Below, piece after piece: positions 1-7,464 of a stretch of DNA of 49,439 nucleotides (positions within the stretch are counted from its first letter, which is position 1; each line of letters opens with the position of its first letter). The stretch spans positions 1 to 49,439 of the forward strand of contig CAZXTR010000004.1 of assembly GCA_964643615.1 (NCBI GenBank), read 5' to 3'. Source of the stretch: CAZXTR01 sp964643615 (lineage in GTDB: Bacteria; Pseudomonadota; Alphaproteobacteria; CAAHEQ01; UBA3637). The notes below the pieces were generated by a model. That model searched no databases. It was not told the origin of the DNA and saw only the letters and a program-made list of their open reading frames with translations. The translations under genes were made by a program, and so were the position numbers.

Positions 1-226
1 AAAATCTTCCTTGTCTTACCATAATTATTCTTGCGCAAATGCGTTATATGATATCTTATAGATTAGTTGAGAGGCTTTGATTGTTGGTTGATTTCATTTC
101 TCTTATTATTTGCAACTGATCGTTTTTGTAATAAATTTGAGGATTTTTCAAGGAGTGTATAAAGGTATGAAAATTATTCGATTATGTTGACTGGCAATTG
201 CGGCGGAAAAGAAAGGCCGTATCAAT
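1..226. other. Window edge, no gene recognised
   Basis: This AT-rich stretch lies beyond the 3' end of dnaX. The genes that often follow dnaX in alphaproteobacteria (a YbaB-type nucleoid protein, recR) are not encoded here on either strand. Only very short open frames are present, for example about 39 codons starting near position 184 on the plus strand and running into dnaX. Nothing convincing was seen. Confidence 0.5.
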
Positions 227-1912
227 TCATTCATCGAGTGTATTGTCAGGTGAAGAAAGTTCCTCTTCTAAATCAGAACGAATGCGGAAATTTTCAACTC
301 TAGCGCCTTTGAAAATATTTAATATCTGAATAATTAAAGGGGTATTACAAAGTGTTTGTTTGATTTTTTGTCGATTGTCTTCAGCTTCTTCTTTTAAAGT
401 TTTTCCGCCTTCGACACTTTCAGAGATAACTTCCCATTTTTTGCCTGTTTCTGTCAATAAAAAAGAACGAATATCTTGTAAAAGGTGGTTGGGCGCTCCT
501 TCTTTTAAATGTAAATGAAGTTCAGTTTCCGTAATTTGAACAGGTTGAATATAATTAGACATATTAAAGGCCAACAACATTTGTCCTGCTTTTTTCGCCA
601 TAACGACTAAATCTGAGATTGAGCGAATGACAGTAGATTGAGGAGAAGAGCGAAATGCAGGCAAAGAGTTTGCTTCTTTCTTGGTAGAAGGTTGTGTTTT
701 TTGAACTACATCAGTTTTTTTTTGAGCCGAAGAAAGGTCTGTTACTACATTTTTTTTTAAATCTGAAATAATTTCGGAGGGAGAAGGCAATTCGGAAGCA
801 TATGCTAAGCGAATCATTAACATCTCAAAGGATTTTAGAGGACTTTCGGCATACTTCATTTCTGAGTAACCTTTTAACAAAATCTGCCACGTTCGTGTCA
901 AAGTTCCCATCGACAAAGATTCCGCCATTTTTTTTCCTTGCGTTTTTTGCACGTCCGTTAAAGTAACATCTTTTATCATCTCTGGAACAATTTTAACGCG
1001 CGTCAACCAATGTGTAAGTTCTAATAAATCTTGGTTTAGAGTCAAAAGGTCAACTCCTGTATAATACTGATTTTGCACTAAAGACAATACGTCAACAATT
1101 TGACCTTTCATTAATTTTTCGTATAAATCAAACAAAGCAGTTTTTTCTGAAATCCCAATCATAGATCGAACTTGTTCAATGTTAACGTGTCCATTGCCAT
1201 GCACAATGGCTTGATCTAATAATGATAATCCATCCCGTACCGACCCATCTGCTACTTTTGCAATCAATTGTAAAGATTCGTTGTCGATGGAAATTTTTTC
1301 TTTTTCGGCAATAATTTTGAAATAATCAGCTAGTGTTTTTGCACTAATACGGCGTAAATCAAAACGTTGACAACGCGATAATATGGTAACTGGCACTTTG
1401 CGTATTTCTGTTGTTGCAAAGATAAATTTTAACCGTTCAGGCGGTTCTTCTAATGTTTTTAAAAGCGCATTAAATGCAGGCTTTGAAAGCATGTGAACTT
1501 CGTCAATAATATATATTTTATAGCGTGCAGAAACGGGGTTATATTTTGCACCTTCGATAATGATATCTCGAATATTGTCAATTCCAGTATTACTTGCGGC
1601 ATCAATTTCAACGACATCAACATGACAATCATTTGCGATATCTTGGCAATGTCGACACACACCACACGGATTGGGGGTCATACCCCCTTTACCATCGAGC
1701 CCAACGCAATTAAAAGCACGAGCAATGATTCGCGCAGATGAAGTTTTTCCAATACCACGAATCCCGGTTAAAATATAAGCTTGAGCTAAACGATTTTGCT
1801 TAATCGCATTAGTAATAGTTTGAACAAGAGATTCTTGTCCGATTAAATCGGAAAAGATGCGAGGTCTATATTTACGCGCTAGTACCCTGTATTTTTCTTG
1901 TTCTGTTTGCAT
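227..1912 (-). CDS. dnaX: DNA polymerase III subunit tau/gamma (DnaX)
   Basis: This is the clamp-loader ATPase of the replicative polymerase (561 aa). It loads the sliding clamp and, as tau, tethers the polymerase cores and helicase. The N-terminal AAA+ module shows Walker A GIRGIGKT at residues 50-57, a zinc site of Cys69, Cys83, Cys86 and Cys89, and a DEVH Walker B at 137-140. The SRC sensor 1/arginine-finger region lies near 179-181. Clamp-loader domain III ends near residue 375. The remaining roughly 180 residues form the tau-specific tail, which is lysine- and serine-rich at first and then folded. Two nine-A runs sit just after domain III (separate entry). The gene is read away from the SRP RNA, and that pairing is common in alphaproteobacteria. 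It ends in TGA. Confidence 0.96.
   Translation of the reverse strand: MQTEQEKYRVLARKYRPRIFSDLIGQESLVQTITNAIKQNRLAQAYILTGIRGIGKTSSARIIARAFNCVGLDGKGGMTPNPCGVCRHCQDIANDCHVDVVEIDAASNTGIDNIRDIIIEGAKYNPVSARYKIYIIDEVHMLSKPAFNALLKTLEEPPERLKFIFATTEIRKVPVTILSRCQRFDLRRISAKTLADYFKIIAEKEKISIDNESLQLIAKVADGSVRDGLSLLDQAIVHGNGHVNIEQVRSMIGISEKTALFDLYEKLMKGQIVDVLSLVQNQYYTGVDLLTLNQDLLELTHWLTRVKIVPEMIKDVTLTDVQKTQGKKMAESLSMGTLTRTWQILLKGYSEMKYAESPLKSFEMLMIRLAYASELPSPSEIISDLKKNVVTDLSSAQKKTDVVQKTQPSTKKEANSLPAFRSSPQSTVIRSISDLVVMAKKAGQMLLAFNMSNYIQPVQITETELHLHLKEGAPNHLLQDIRSFLLTETGKKWEVISESVEGGKTLKEEAEDNRQKIKQTLCNTPLIIQILNIFKGARVENFRIRSDLEEELSSPDNTLDE
715..758 (-). promoter_or_regulatory. Paired A9 slippage tracts in dnaX
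   Basis: On the coding strand there are two runs of nine A, at 750-758 and 715-723, at codons about 385-388 and 397-400 of dnaX. This is just past clamp-loader domain III. Losing one A in the first run gives Leu-Lys-Lys-Met then stop, a 388-residue protein. Gaining one A ends 17 codons after Leu385. At the second run either slip stops within a few codons. Known precedents are transcriptional slippage on an A9 run in Thermus dnaX and ribosomal frameshifting in E. coli dnaX. That this site makes a gamma subunit here is an inference. Confidence 0.55.
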
Positions 1913-1930
1913 GGAAATCCTTTAAAAAAT

Positions 1931-2027
1931 GGTGGAAGGATAAGACACAACCCAACAAAAACAAATGGGCTGCTTTCTTCCGAATCTGACCCGATGTTTG
2001 CCTTGGTTGTCCGTGGCCACCCTTCCA
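1931..2027 (-). ncRNA. ffs: Signal recognition particle RNA (4.5S type)
   Basis: The minus strand contains the signature SRP core, GGTCAGATTCGGAAG followed by AAAGCAGCC, at about 1968-1991. It matches the universally conserved GGAA tetraloop and asymmetric loop bound by the Ffh M domain. The ends pair: GGAAGGGT near 2026-2019 with ATCCTTCC near 1942-1935, giving a hairpin of roughly 95 nt as in small bacterial SRP RNAs. The RNA works with Ffh and FtsY to target nascent membrane proteins. It lies between dnaX and fabD and is transcribed toward dnaX, so read-through into dnaX is possible. The exact ends are estimates. Confidence 0.9.
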
Positions 2028-2031
2028 ACGT

Positions 2032-2061
2032 ATAGTATGAATATTTTTTAAAAAAAAGCAA
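2032..2061 (-). promoter_or_regulatory. Promoter of SRP RNA
   Basis: On the minus strand a TTGCTT -35 (2061-2056) is followed after 18 bases by a TACTAT -10 (2037-2032). That places transcription start at about 2025, which coincides with the predicted 5' end of the SRP RNA. Confidence 0.5.
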
Positions 2062-2176
2062 GAAAAAAATATTGCAAATAGAGAATTGTCTTTTTGTGAA
2101 AAAGTAGGTTGTTTCAAAAAATAGTTTCTCTTTTTGGGATAATTTGTATATGATAGACACGAAAAGAGAGGATTGA

Positions 2177-3106
2177 ATGAGTAAAGCGCTACTTTTCCCT
2201 GGACAGGGAGCTCAATTTGTTGGGATGGGACAAGATTTATATACGACATTTTCTTCAGCAAAAGAAGTTTTTAATCAAATTGATGATGCGCTGTCTTGCA
2301 ACTTGTCCAAGATTATTTTTGAAGGCCCCGCGGATACTTTGACACATACAGAAAATGCTCAACCTGCGTTAATGGCCGTTTCTATGGCAATGATTAAGGT
2401 TTTAGAAAACGAAAAAGGGTGGGATTTAAGTCAATGGTTTCAATTTGTTGCAGGGCATTCTTTGGGAGAATATACGGCGCTTTGCGCAACTGGAGCATTG
2501 TCTGTGACAGATGCTGCTAAATTGTTGCGCAAACGTGGATGTGCAATGGCAAAAGCATCACAAAACAAAGCGGGAATAATGGCTGCATTGGTTGGTTTGT
2601 CGATTTCGGATGTGCTTAAAATTACTCAGGAAACGGGATGTTTTATTTCCAACGATAATGCTATTGGGCAAATTGTAGTCAGCGGCGCAAAAGAAACTGT
2701 AGAAAAAGCTTGTACGTTAGCGATGAATCGAGGCGCAAAAAAAACGGTTGTTTTGCCTGTATCAGGTGCTTTTCATAGCCCGCTTATGCAAGAAGCCGCA
2801 GAAGAAATGAAAGATATTTTATTAAATACACCTATGCAATCACCAAGGATTCCAATTGTTTGCAATGTGAAGGCTTCACCACAAACAGATGTTGGACAAA
2901 TTAAAGAATTGCTTTTTGAACAAATGACGGGATGCGTTCGTTGGACTCAAACAATCCAATATATGTTTGATCAAGAAATAGATACGCTTGTTGAAGTTGG
3001 CGCAGGAAGGGTTTTAACTGGATTAGCAAAAAGAATTGAACCAACGATGCGAGCCTTTTCGATTAACAATGTTTCATCGTTGGAAGAAACGTTGGAAATG
3101 ATTTAA
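2177..3106 (+). CDS. fabD: Malonyl-CoA:ACP transacylase FabD
   Basis: FabD transfers the malonyl group from CoA to acyl carrier protein, supplying the extender unit for fatty-acid synthesis. The 309-residue protein has the normal length. It shows the N-terminal LFPGQGAQ motif, the nucleophile elbow GHSLG with Ser95, Arg120 for malonate binding and the catalytic His200 in GAFHSPLM. A purine-rich ribosome site (AGAGAGGA) precedes the ATG. It is the first gene of a fab cluster and is separated from fabG by 23 bases. The divergent SRP RNA promoter lies upstream. Confidence 0.96.
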   Translation: MSKALLFPGQGAQFVGMGQDLYTTFSSAKEVFNQIDDALSCNLSKIIFEGPADTLTHTENAQPALMAVSMAMIKVLENEKGWDLSQWFQFVAGHSLGEYTALCATGALSVTDAAKLLRKRGCAMAKASQNKAGIMAALVGLSISDVLKITQETGCFISNDNAIGQIVVSGAKETVEKACTLAMNRGAKKTVVLPVSGAFHSPLMQEAAEEMKDILLNTPMQSPRIPIVCNVKASPQTDVGQIKELLFEQMTGCVRWTQTIQYMFDQEIDTLVEVGAGRVLTGLAKRIEPTMRAFSINNVSSLEETLEMI

Positions 3107-3129
3107 TAACAAAAAAGAAAGGAAAAAAT

Positions 3130-3870
3130 ATGCTTGATTTTAATGGGAAGACGGCACTTGTAACAGGGGCAACTGGCGGAATAGGGCGTCAAATTGTCAA
3201 AAAACTATATGCACGGGGTGCCACCATCGCGATGACGGATATGAATAAAGAAACGTTAGAGGCTTTTAAATCGGAATTAGGATGTGCCCGTTTATATACA
3301 TATACAGCGAATTTGATGGATTCTGAATGTTTAAAAAACTTGGTTGCAATGGCAGAAAAAGATATGGGTAAAATTGATATTCTTGTGAATAACGCGGGTA
3401 TTACTAAAGATGGGCTTTCTATGCGTATGACGGATGAACAATGGCAATTGGTGTTGGATATTAACTTAACTGCTGGATTTAAATTGGCACGTTCTGTTAT
3501 TCCAGGAATGATGAAACGTCGTTATGGCCGAATCGTGAGTATGGCTTCGGTTGTTGGTGTTATGGGGAATGCTGGTCAAGCCAACTATTCTGCAAGCAAA
3601 GCGGGGTTGATTGCTATGTCAAAATGTATGGCACAAGAAATTGCAAGCCGCGGCATTACTTTGAATTGTGTTGCTCCTGGATTTATTAAAACGCCAATGA
3701 CAGACATATTGTCCGATGAAGCAAAAGCAAGATTGATAAGCACAATTCCAATGGCACGCCTTGGTTTTCCAGAAGATATTGCGAATGCAGTTTTGTTCTT
3801 GGCGTCGGATGAAGCGTCCTATATTACAGGGCAAACCATTCATGTTAATGGCGGGATGGCGATGATTTAA
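3130..3870 (+). CDS. fabG: 3-oxoacyl-ACP reductase FabG
   Basis: This NADPH-dependent short-chain dehydrogenase reduces beta-ketoacyl-ACP in the elongation cycle. The 246-residue protein has the Rossmann motif TGATGGIG at 12-19, the NNAG motif at 87-90, and the catalytic Ser140, Tyr153 and Lys157 (YSASK). The C-terminus ends in the usual glycine-rich HVNGGMAMI. It follows fabD by 23 bases with an AGAAAGGAAA ribosome site, so the two are probably co-transcribed. Confidence 0.96.
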   Translation: MLDFNGKTALVTGATGGIGRQIVKKLYARGATIAMTDMNKETLEAFKSELGCARLYTYTANLMDSECLKNLVAMAEKDMGKIDILVNNAGITKDGLSMRMTDEQWQLVLDINLTAGFKLARSVIPGMMKRRYGRIVSMASVVGVMGNAGQANYSASKAGLIAMSKCMAQEIASRGITLNCVAPGFIKTPMTDILSDEAKARLISTIPMARLGFPEDIANAVLFLASDEASYITGQTIHVNGGMAMI

Positions 3871-3912
3871 CTAATTGATTTAAAATAAAAAGAACCTCTT
3901 TTGAACAAAAGT

Positions 3913-3942
3913 TTGACATAGGTTAAAAAAGTGTGCTATAAG
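3913..3942 (+). promoter_or_regulatory. Promoter of acpP
   Basis: A consensus -35 TTGACA (3913-3918) is followed after 18 bases by TATAAG (3937-3942). This places transcription start near 3949 and gives acpP an approximately 83-base leader. A dedicated strong promoter fits the high demand for acyl carrier protein. Confidence 0.7.
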
Positions 3943-4031
3943 AACCAAATTGAAGTTTTTAAAAAAGAACTTTGGTAGCGGTTAGAAGTAATTTTAACTG
4001 TATTTGTATTAACAATTTAAAGGAATTAAAA

Positions 4032-4265
4032 ATGAGTGATATTGCTGAGCGCGTAAAGAAAATTGTCGTTGAACATTTGGGGGTTGAAGAAAGTAAAGTG
4101 GTCGATAACGCGAGTTTCATTGATGATTTGGGCGCAGATAGCCTCGACACAGTCGAGCTTGTCATGGCTTTTGAAGAAGAATTTGGTTGCGCAATTCCTG
4201 ATAACGTGGCCGAAAAAATCCGCACAGTCAAGGATGCAATTGACTTTATTGAAAAAGCTGTTTAA
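4032..4265 (+). CDS. acpP: Acyl carrier protein
   Basis: The acyl carrier protein carries growing acyl chains on a phosphopantetheine arm. The 77-residue acidic protein has the attachment motif GADSLDTVEL with Ser37. The start at 4032 is chosen because it gives the standard ACP N-terminus (MSDIAERVKKIV) and follows an AAAGGAATTAAAA ribosome site. An upstream in-frame extension to 3972 would add an atypical tail overlapping the leader. The gene has its own promoter and is followed by a large hairpin before fabF. Confidence 0.97.
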   Translation: MSDIAERVKKIVVEHLGVEESKVVDNASFIDDLGADSLDTVELVMAFEEEFGCAIPDNVAEKIRTVKDAIDFIEKAV

Positions 4266-4284
4266 TTTTTAAGACATTATCCTT

Positions 4285-4330
4285 TAAGCGCTAAAAGATT
4301 TAGGTTGAATTTTAAAATCTTTAGCGCTTA
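4285..4330 (+). terminator. Attenuator-like hairpin between acpP and fabF
   Basis: Arms at 4285-4301 and 4315-4330 pair over 16 bp with a single bulged A (TAAGCGCTAAAAGATTT against AAATCTTTAGCGCTTA) around a 13-base loop. A TGGTTTTT tract follows. It could terminate part of the transcripts after acpP or protect the acpP 3' end, so that ACP is made in excess of FabF. The fabF ribosome site lies just downstream. Confidence 0.6.
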
Positions 4331-4353
4331 TGGTTTTTAAAAGGGTTGAAGAT

Positions 4354-5601
4354 ATGAGACGAGTTGTTGTCACGGGAATGGGGTTGGTTACGCCATTGGG
4401 TCGTGGATTAGAGTCTAATTTAAAGGGCATTATGGCAGGAAAGTCGGTTGTCTCTCGAATTACGAGTTTTGATACAACTGATTTTTCTGTGAAAATAGGG
4501 GGTTTTGTTCCAAAAGGAAAAGAAAAAGGACAATTTAATATTGATTCGGTTGTGTCGCCAAAAGAACAACGGCACATGGACGAATTTATCGCCTATGGTA
4601 TAACGGCAGCAACGGATGCTGTCGAAGATTCAGGATGGATTGCCTCTACAGATGAAGACAAAGAAAGAACCGGCGTTTTAATTGGTTCTGGAATTGGAGG
4701 GCTAACTACAATTGCCCAAGCAGTGCCTTTATTAGAAGAGGGAGGTCCACGACGCGTATCTCCATTTTTTATTCCAGCATGTTTAATTAATTTAGCATCG
4801 GGGCATGTGTCTATTAAATATGGGTTTCAAGGGCCCAATCATTCTGTTGTGACGGCATGTGCGACGGGTACGCACGCGATTGGCGATGCAGCACGTATGA
4901 TTAAGTATGGCGATGCAGACGTTATGGTCGCAGGCGGTGCTGAATCGGCCATTTGTCCCTTAGGCGTAGCTGGTTTTTCTCAAGCAAGAGCATTGTCAAC
5001 GCATTATAATGACTCTCCCGACAAAGCAAGTCGCCCGTGGGATAAAGGTCGTGATGGCTTCGTTATGGGTGAAGGTTCTGGTGTTGTTGTTTTGGAAGAA
5101 TATGAACATGCAAAAAAACGTGGGGCAAGAATTTATGGCGAAGTTGTTGGCTATGGTATGAGCGGTGATGCTTATCATATCACCTCACCTGGGAATAATG
5201 GAGGTTTTCGGGCAATGTCAGCGGCCTTAAAAAGCGCTGGGTTGACCCCTCAAGATGTTGATTATATTAATGCGCACGGAACGTCGACTCCTGTTGGCGA
5301 TATGATAGAGTTAAATGCAGTTAAGGAATTGTTTAAAGATACAAAGGTTGCCATGTCTTCGACAAAGTCTATTATTGGACATTTATTGGGCGCTGCGGGG
5401 GCTGTAGAGGCAATTTATTCTTTGATGGCAATGAATTACAATATGTTGCCGCCGACTGCGAATTTAGAAAATCCAGAAGATGCTGCAGAATCTATAGATC
5501 TTGTGCCGTTGGTAGCAAAAGAAAAACAAGTCAATATTGCTTTGTCTAACTCTTTTGGCTTTGGTGGAACGAACGCAAGCTTGATTTTCAAAAAAATATA
5601 A
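4354..5601 (+). CDS. fabF: 3-oxoacyl-ACP synthase II FabF
   Basis: This condensing enzyme elongates acyl-ACP with malonyl-ACP. The 415-residue protein shows the thiolase-fold catalytic triad: Cys169 in VVTACATGTHA, His308 in NAHGTSTPVGD and His343 in SIIGHLLGAAGA. The C-terminal NSFGFGGTNA motif is also present. The start at 4354 gives the canonical MRRVVVTGMGLVTPLG. An earlier in-frame ATG at 4330 sits on the hairpin stem and is unlikely. Transcription probably comes partly by read-through from acpP, and a terminator follows the gene. Confidence 0.96.
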   Translation: MRRVVVTGMGLVTPLGRGLESNLKGIMAGKSVVSRITSFDTTDFSVKIGGFVPKGKEKGQFNIDSVVSPKEQRHMDEFIAYGITAATDAVEDSGWIASTDEDKERTGVLIGSGIGGLTTIAQAVPLLEEGGPRRVSPFFIPACLINLASGHVSIKYGFQGPNHSVVTACATGTHAIGDAARMIKYGDADVMVAGGAESAICPLGVAGFSQARALSTHYNDSPDKASRPWDKGRDGFVMGEGSGVVVLEEYEHAKKRGARIYGEVVGYGMSGDAYHITSPGNNGGFRAMSAALKSAGLTPQDVDYINAHGTSTPVGDMIELNAVKELFKDTKVAMSSTKSIIGHLLGAAGAVEAIYSLMAMNYNMLPPTANLENPEDAAESIDLVPLVAKEKQVNIALSNSFGFGGTNASLIFKKI

Positions 5602-5604
5602 ATA

Positions 5605-5635
5605 CCTATGTCTTTAAATAAGATATAGGGTTTTT
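5605..5635 (+). terminator. Rho-independent terminator after fabF
   Basis: CCTAT(G)TCTT at 5605-5614 pairs with AAGA(T)ATAGG at 5620-5629 around a five-base loop, followed by GTTTTTAT. It lies immediately after the fabF stop and before a new consensus promoter, so it marks the end of the fab unit. Confidence 0.65.
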
Positions 5636-5646
5636 ATCGAAAGTAC

Positions 5647-5675
5647 TTGACAAAAACATGTGAGGTGATTAAGAT
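5647..5675 (+). promoter_or_regulatory. Promoter of the 5701 gene and mltG
   Basis: A perfect -35 TTGACA (5647-5652) is followed after 17 bases by TAAGAT (5670-5675). Start of transcription would be near 5682, just ahead of an AAAGGAG ribosome site. This also argues against the TTG at 5647 being a translation start. Confidence 0.55.
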
Positions 5676-5700
5676 AAGTCCTTTTAAAGGAGAAAAGCTA

Positions 5701-6249
5701 ATGCCTCTGTCACACAATAAATCACTAATATTGCGTAATAAAGCAAAAAAGTGGGCTAAAACTGTTTATTTGCCATCAGTCTTTAAAGGTGTCGGTGAAA
5801 TTGTTGATTTTGTGGAAAAAGATATAGTTAAAGGAAAGATGCAAGATGAAGTAATTATGGCGACTTGGTTATCTCGTGGACTAGATGAAAAGAATATCCA
5901 GGCTCCTCATAATGCATTGACTATAGAGGGTATTAGTAAATCCTTTGGTTCGAAAGTTGCCGATCTTGTCCAAGAAGTTCAAATTCCTGAAAATTTGGTT
6001 GCTTTACGCCTACAACCGCTAGAAAGCCTATCAACAATATTACCTCGAGGGGTATATTGGTATGGACTTGCAGGTTGGATAAAGGGTTTGACGCATCCAG
6101 CACAGAGTATAGCCTTAGCGATTCTTGCTTTAGAGAGACCTGAACTAACAACGGGCGAAAAAATACCTTTTTGGCAATTAACGGGAACACATCGCCTTGC
6201 TTATCAAAAACATTTTGCTCCTTTGATACAAGAAAAGTGTCGAATTTAG
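5701..6249 (+). CDS. Uncharacterised protein, degenerate HD/SpoT-like fold
   Basis: This 182-residue soluble protein starts at the ATG preceded by AAAGGAG with eight-base spacing. Residues about 10-85 read like the helices of the RelA/SpoT hydrolase region. There is an RNKAKKWAKTVY helix, then GVGEIVDFV, then an ATWLSRGLDEKN segment in place of the ALLHDVIED metal site. TIEGISKSFGSKVADLVQEV resembles the helix that follows in that family. The HD dyad is missing, so no metal-dependent hydrolysis is expected. The C-terminal half contains a helical GLAGWIKGLTHPAQSIALAILAL segment. The assignment is a visual resemblance only. The gene has its own promoter and precedes mltG. Confidence 0.6.
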   Translation: MPLSHNKSLILRNKAKKWAKTVYLPSVFKGVGEIVDFVEKDIVKGKMQDEVIMATWLSRGLDEKNIQAPHNALTIEGISKSFGSKVADLVQEVQIPENLVALRLQPLESLSTILPRGVYWYGLAGWIKGLTHPAQSIALAILALERPELTTGEKIPFWQLTGTHRLAYQKHFAPLIQEKCRI

Positions 6250-6341
6250 GACCAATGTATATAGGGATATCCTGTTCATAATTTTCTGCTTGCCATAAAA
6301 TGAATGGCATATTACAATACCACCCTTCAAAAGGGGGAACT

Positions 6342-7454
6342 GTGCGTCATAGTGTCGTTTTATACGTGTTCTTGTTTGTTTTTTTTGCTTCTTTGATAGG
6401 TGGAAGTGTTTTCAGTACGTATAAATTTTTTATGCAAGAAGGTCCTTTGGCTGTTCGTAAAGAAATTTTTATTCCAAAAGGGATCCCTTTACGAAAAATA
6501 GCAGATTTATTGAAAAAAGAAGGGATTATCGAAAGTCCTGCCGTTTTTACCTTTGGTGTTCGCGCGCATAATAAATCAGGAGAATTAAAAACGGGGGAAT
6601 ATTCTATTCCAGCACGGTCTAGTGCGAAAATGGTAATGGATATTTTAACCGGTGGTCAAACGTATATTCGACGTGTGACAATTCCCGAAGGACAGACATC
6701 GAAACAAATCATAGATATCTTGAATAAAACAGATGGATTAATCGGGACAATCACATCTGTGCCGAAAAATGGAACGTTGTTGCCGGAAACATATTATTAT
6801 TCTTATGGAGATTCAAGACAAAGCATTCTTGGGCGTATGCGTAGTGCAATGGAAAGGACTATTCAAGAATTGTGGGAATCCAGAATTGATGATTTGCCTT
6901 TTGAAACGCCAGGAGAAGCAATTGTTTTGGCATCTATTGTGGAAAAAGAAACTTCTATTTCTGCGGAAAGAAATCACATTGCTTCAGTCTTTATTAACAG
7001 AATTGAAACGGGGATGCGATTGCAATCCGATCCAACAGTGATTTATGCTGTGACTGAAGGACTATTGAATATGAAACGTTCTTTGACGACGAAAGATTTA
7101 AGAATGCGTCATCCTTTTAATACATACGTTATTAATGGGTTGCCTCCGGCTCCGATTGCCAATCCGGGGCGTGATTCCATTCAAGCCGTTTTAAATCCTT
7201 TTAAAAGTCAAGACATTTATTTCGTCGCGGATGGATCGGGAGGACATGTTTTTGCAAAAACATACGATAAGCATATTGAAAATGTAAAAAAATGGCGCAT
7301 AATTCGTGGCGATAAGAAAGCTCAAAAAGAGGCGCGTAAGCAAAAGAAAATTCAAAACATCTCTGAACCTCCACCTCCTCCTGTTTTTATTGAAAAAACT
7401 CAAAAAACCGAAGATAGTCTTTCAATACAGTTAATGAAAGAAAAAAGGTCATAA
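6342..7454 (+). CDS. mltG: Endolytic murein transglycosylase MltG
   Basis: MltG is an inner-membrane enzyme that cuts nascent glycan strands and is thought to end peptidoglycan polymerisation. From the GTG start the protein has 370 residues. A single N-terminal membrane segment (VVLYVFLFVFFASLIGGSVF) is followed by a LysM-like domain and the YceG catalytic domain. That domain contains ASIVEKET (catalytic Glu) and the RLQSDPTVIYA motif. The GTG at 6342 follows AAGGGGGAA and gives a short cytoplasmic leader; an ATG at 6300 would add 14 residues. The C-terminal tail is Lys- and Pro-rich. Following fab genes with mltG is common in proteobacteria. Confidence 0.93.
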   Translation: MRHSVVLYVFLFVFFASLIGGSVFSTYKFFMQEGPLAVRKEIFIPKGIPLRKIADLLKKEGIIESPAVFTFGVRAHNKSGELKTGEYSIPARSSAKMVMDILTGGQTYIRRVTIPEGQTSKQIIDILNKTDGLIGTITSVPKNGTLLPETYYYSYGDSRQSILGRMRSAMERTIQELWESRIDDLPFETPGEAIVLASIVEKETSISAERNHIASVFINRIETGMRLQSDPTVIYAVTEGLLNMKRSLTTKDLRMRHPFNTYVINGLPPAPIANPGRDSIQAVLNPFKSQDIYFVADGSGGHVFAKTYDKHIENVKKWRIIRGDKKAQKEARKQKKIQNISEPPPPPVFIEKTQKTEDSLSIQLMKEKRS

Positions 7455-7462
7455 TCCTTTTT
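7442..7462. terminator. Weak bidirectional terminator between mltG and the Lon-like gene
   Basis: AAAAAGG (7442-7448) pairs with CCTTTTT (7456-7462) around a seven-base loop. It overlaps the mltG stop and lies at the convergent end of two genes. The stem is short, so this is a tentative call. Confidence 0.35.
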
Positions 7463-7464
7463 AG

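Noticed and set aside
1872..2261. Open frame of 129 codons on the minus strand between dnaX and fabD
   Set aside because: It runs through the SRP RNA gene and the start of fabD on the opposite strand. Its composition is not protein-like.
3972..4031. N-terminal extension of acyl carrier protein
   Set aside because: The canonical ACP start and a ribosome site are at 4032. The upstream part is the untranslated leader behind the TTGACA/TATAAG promoter.
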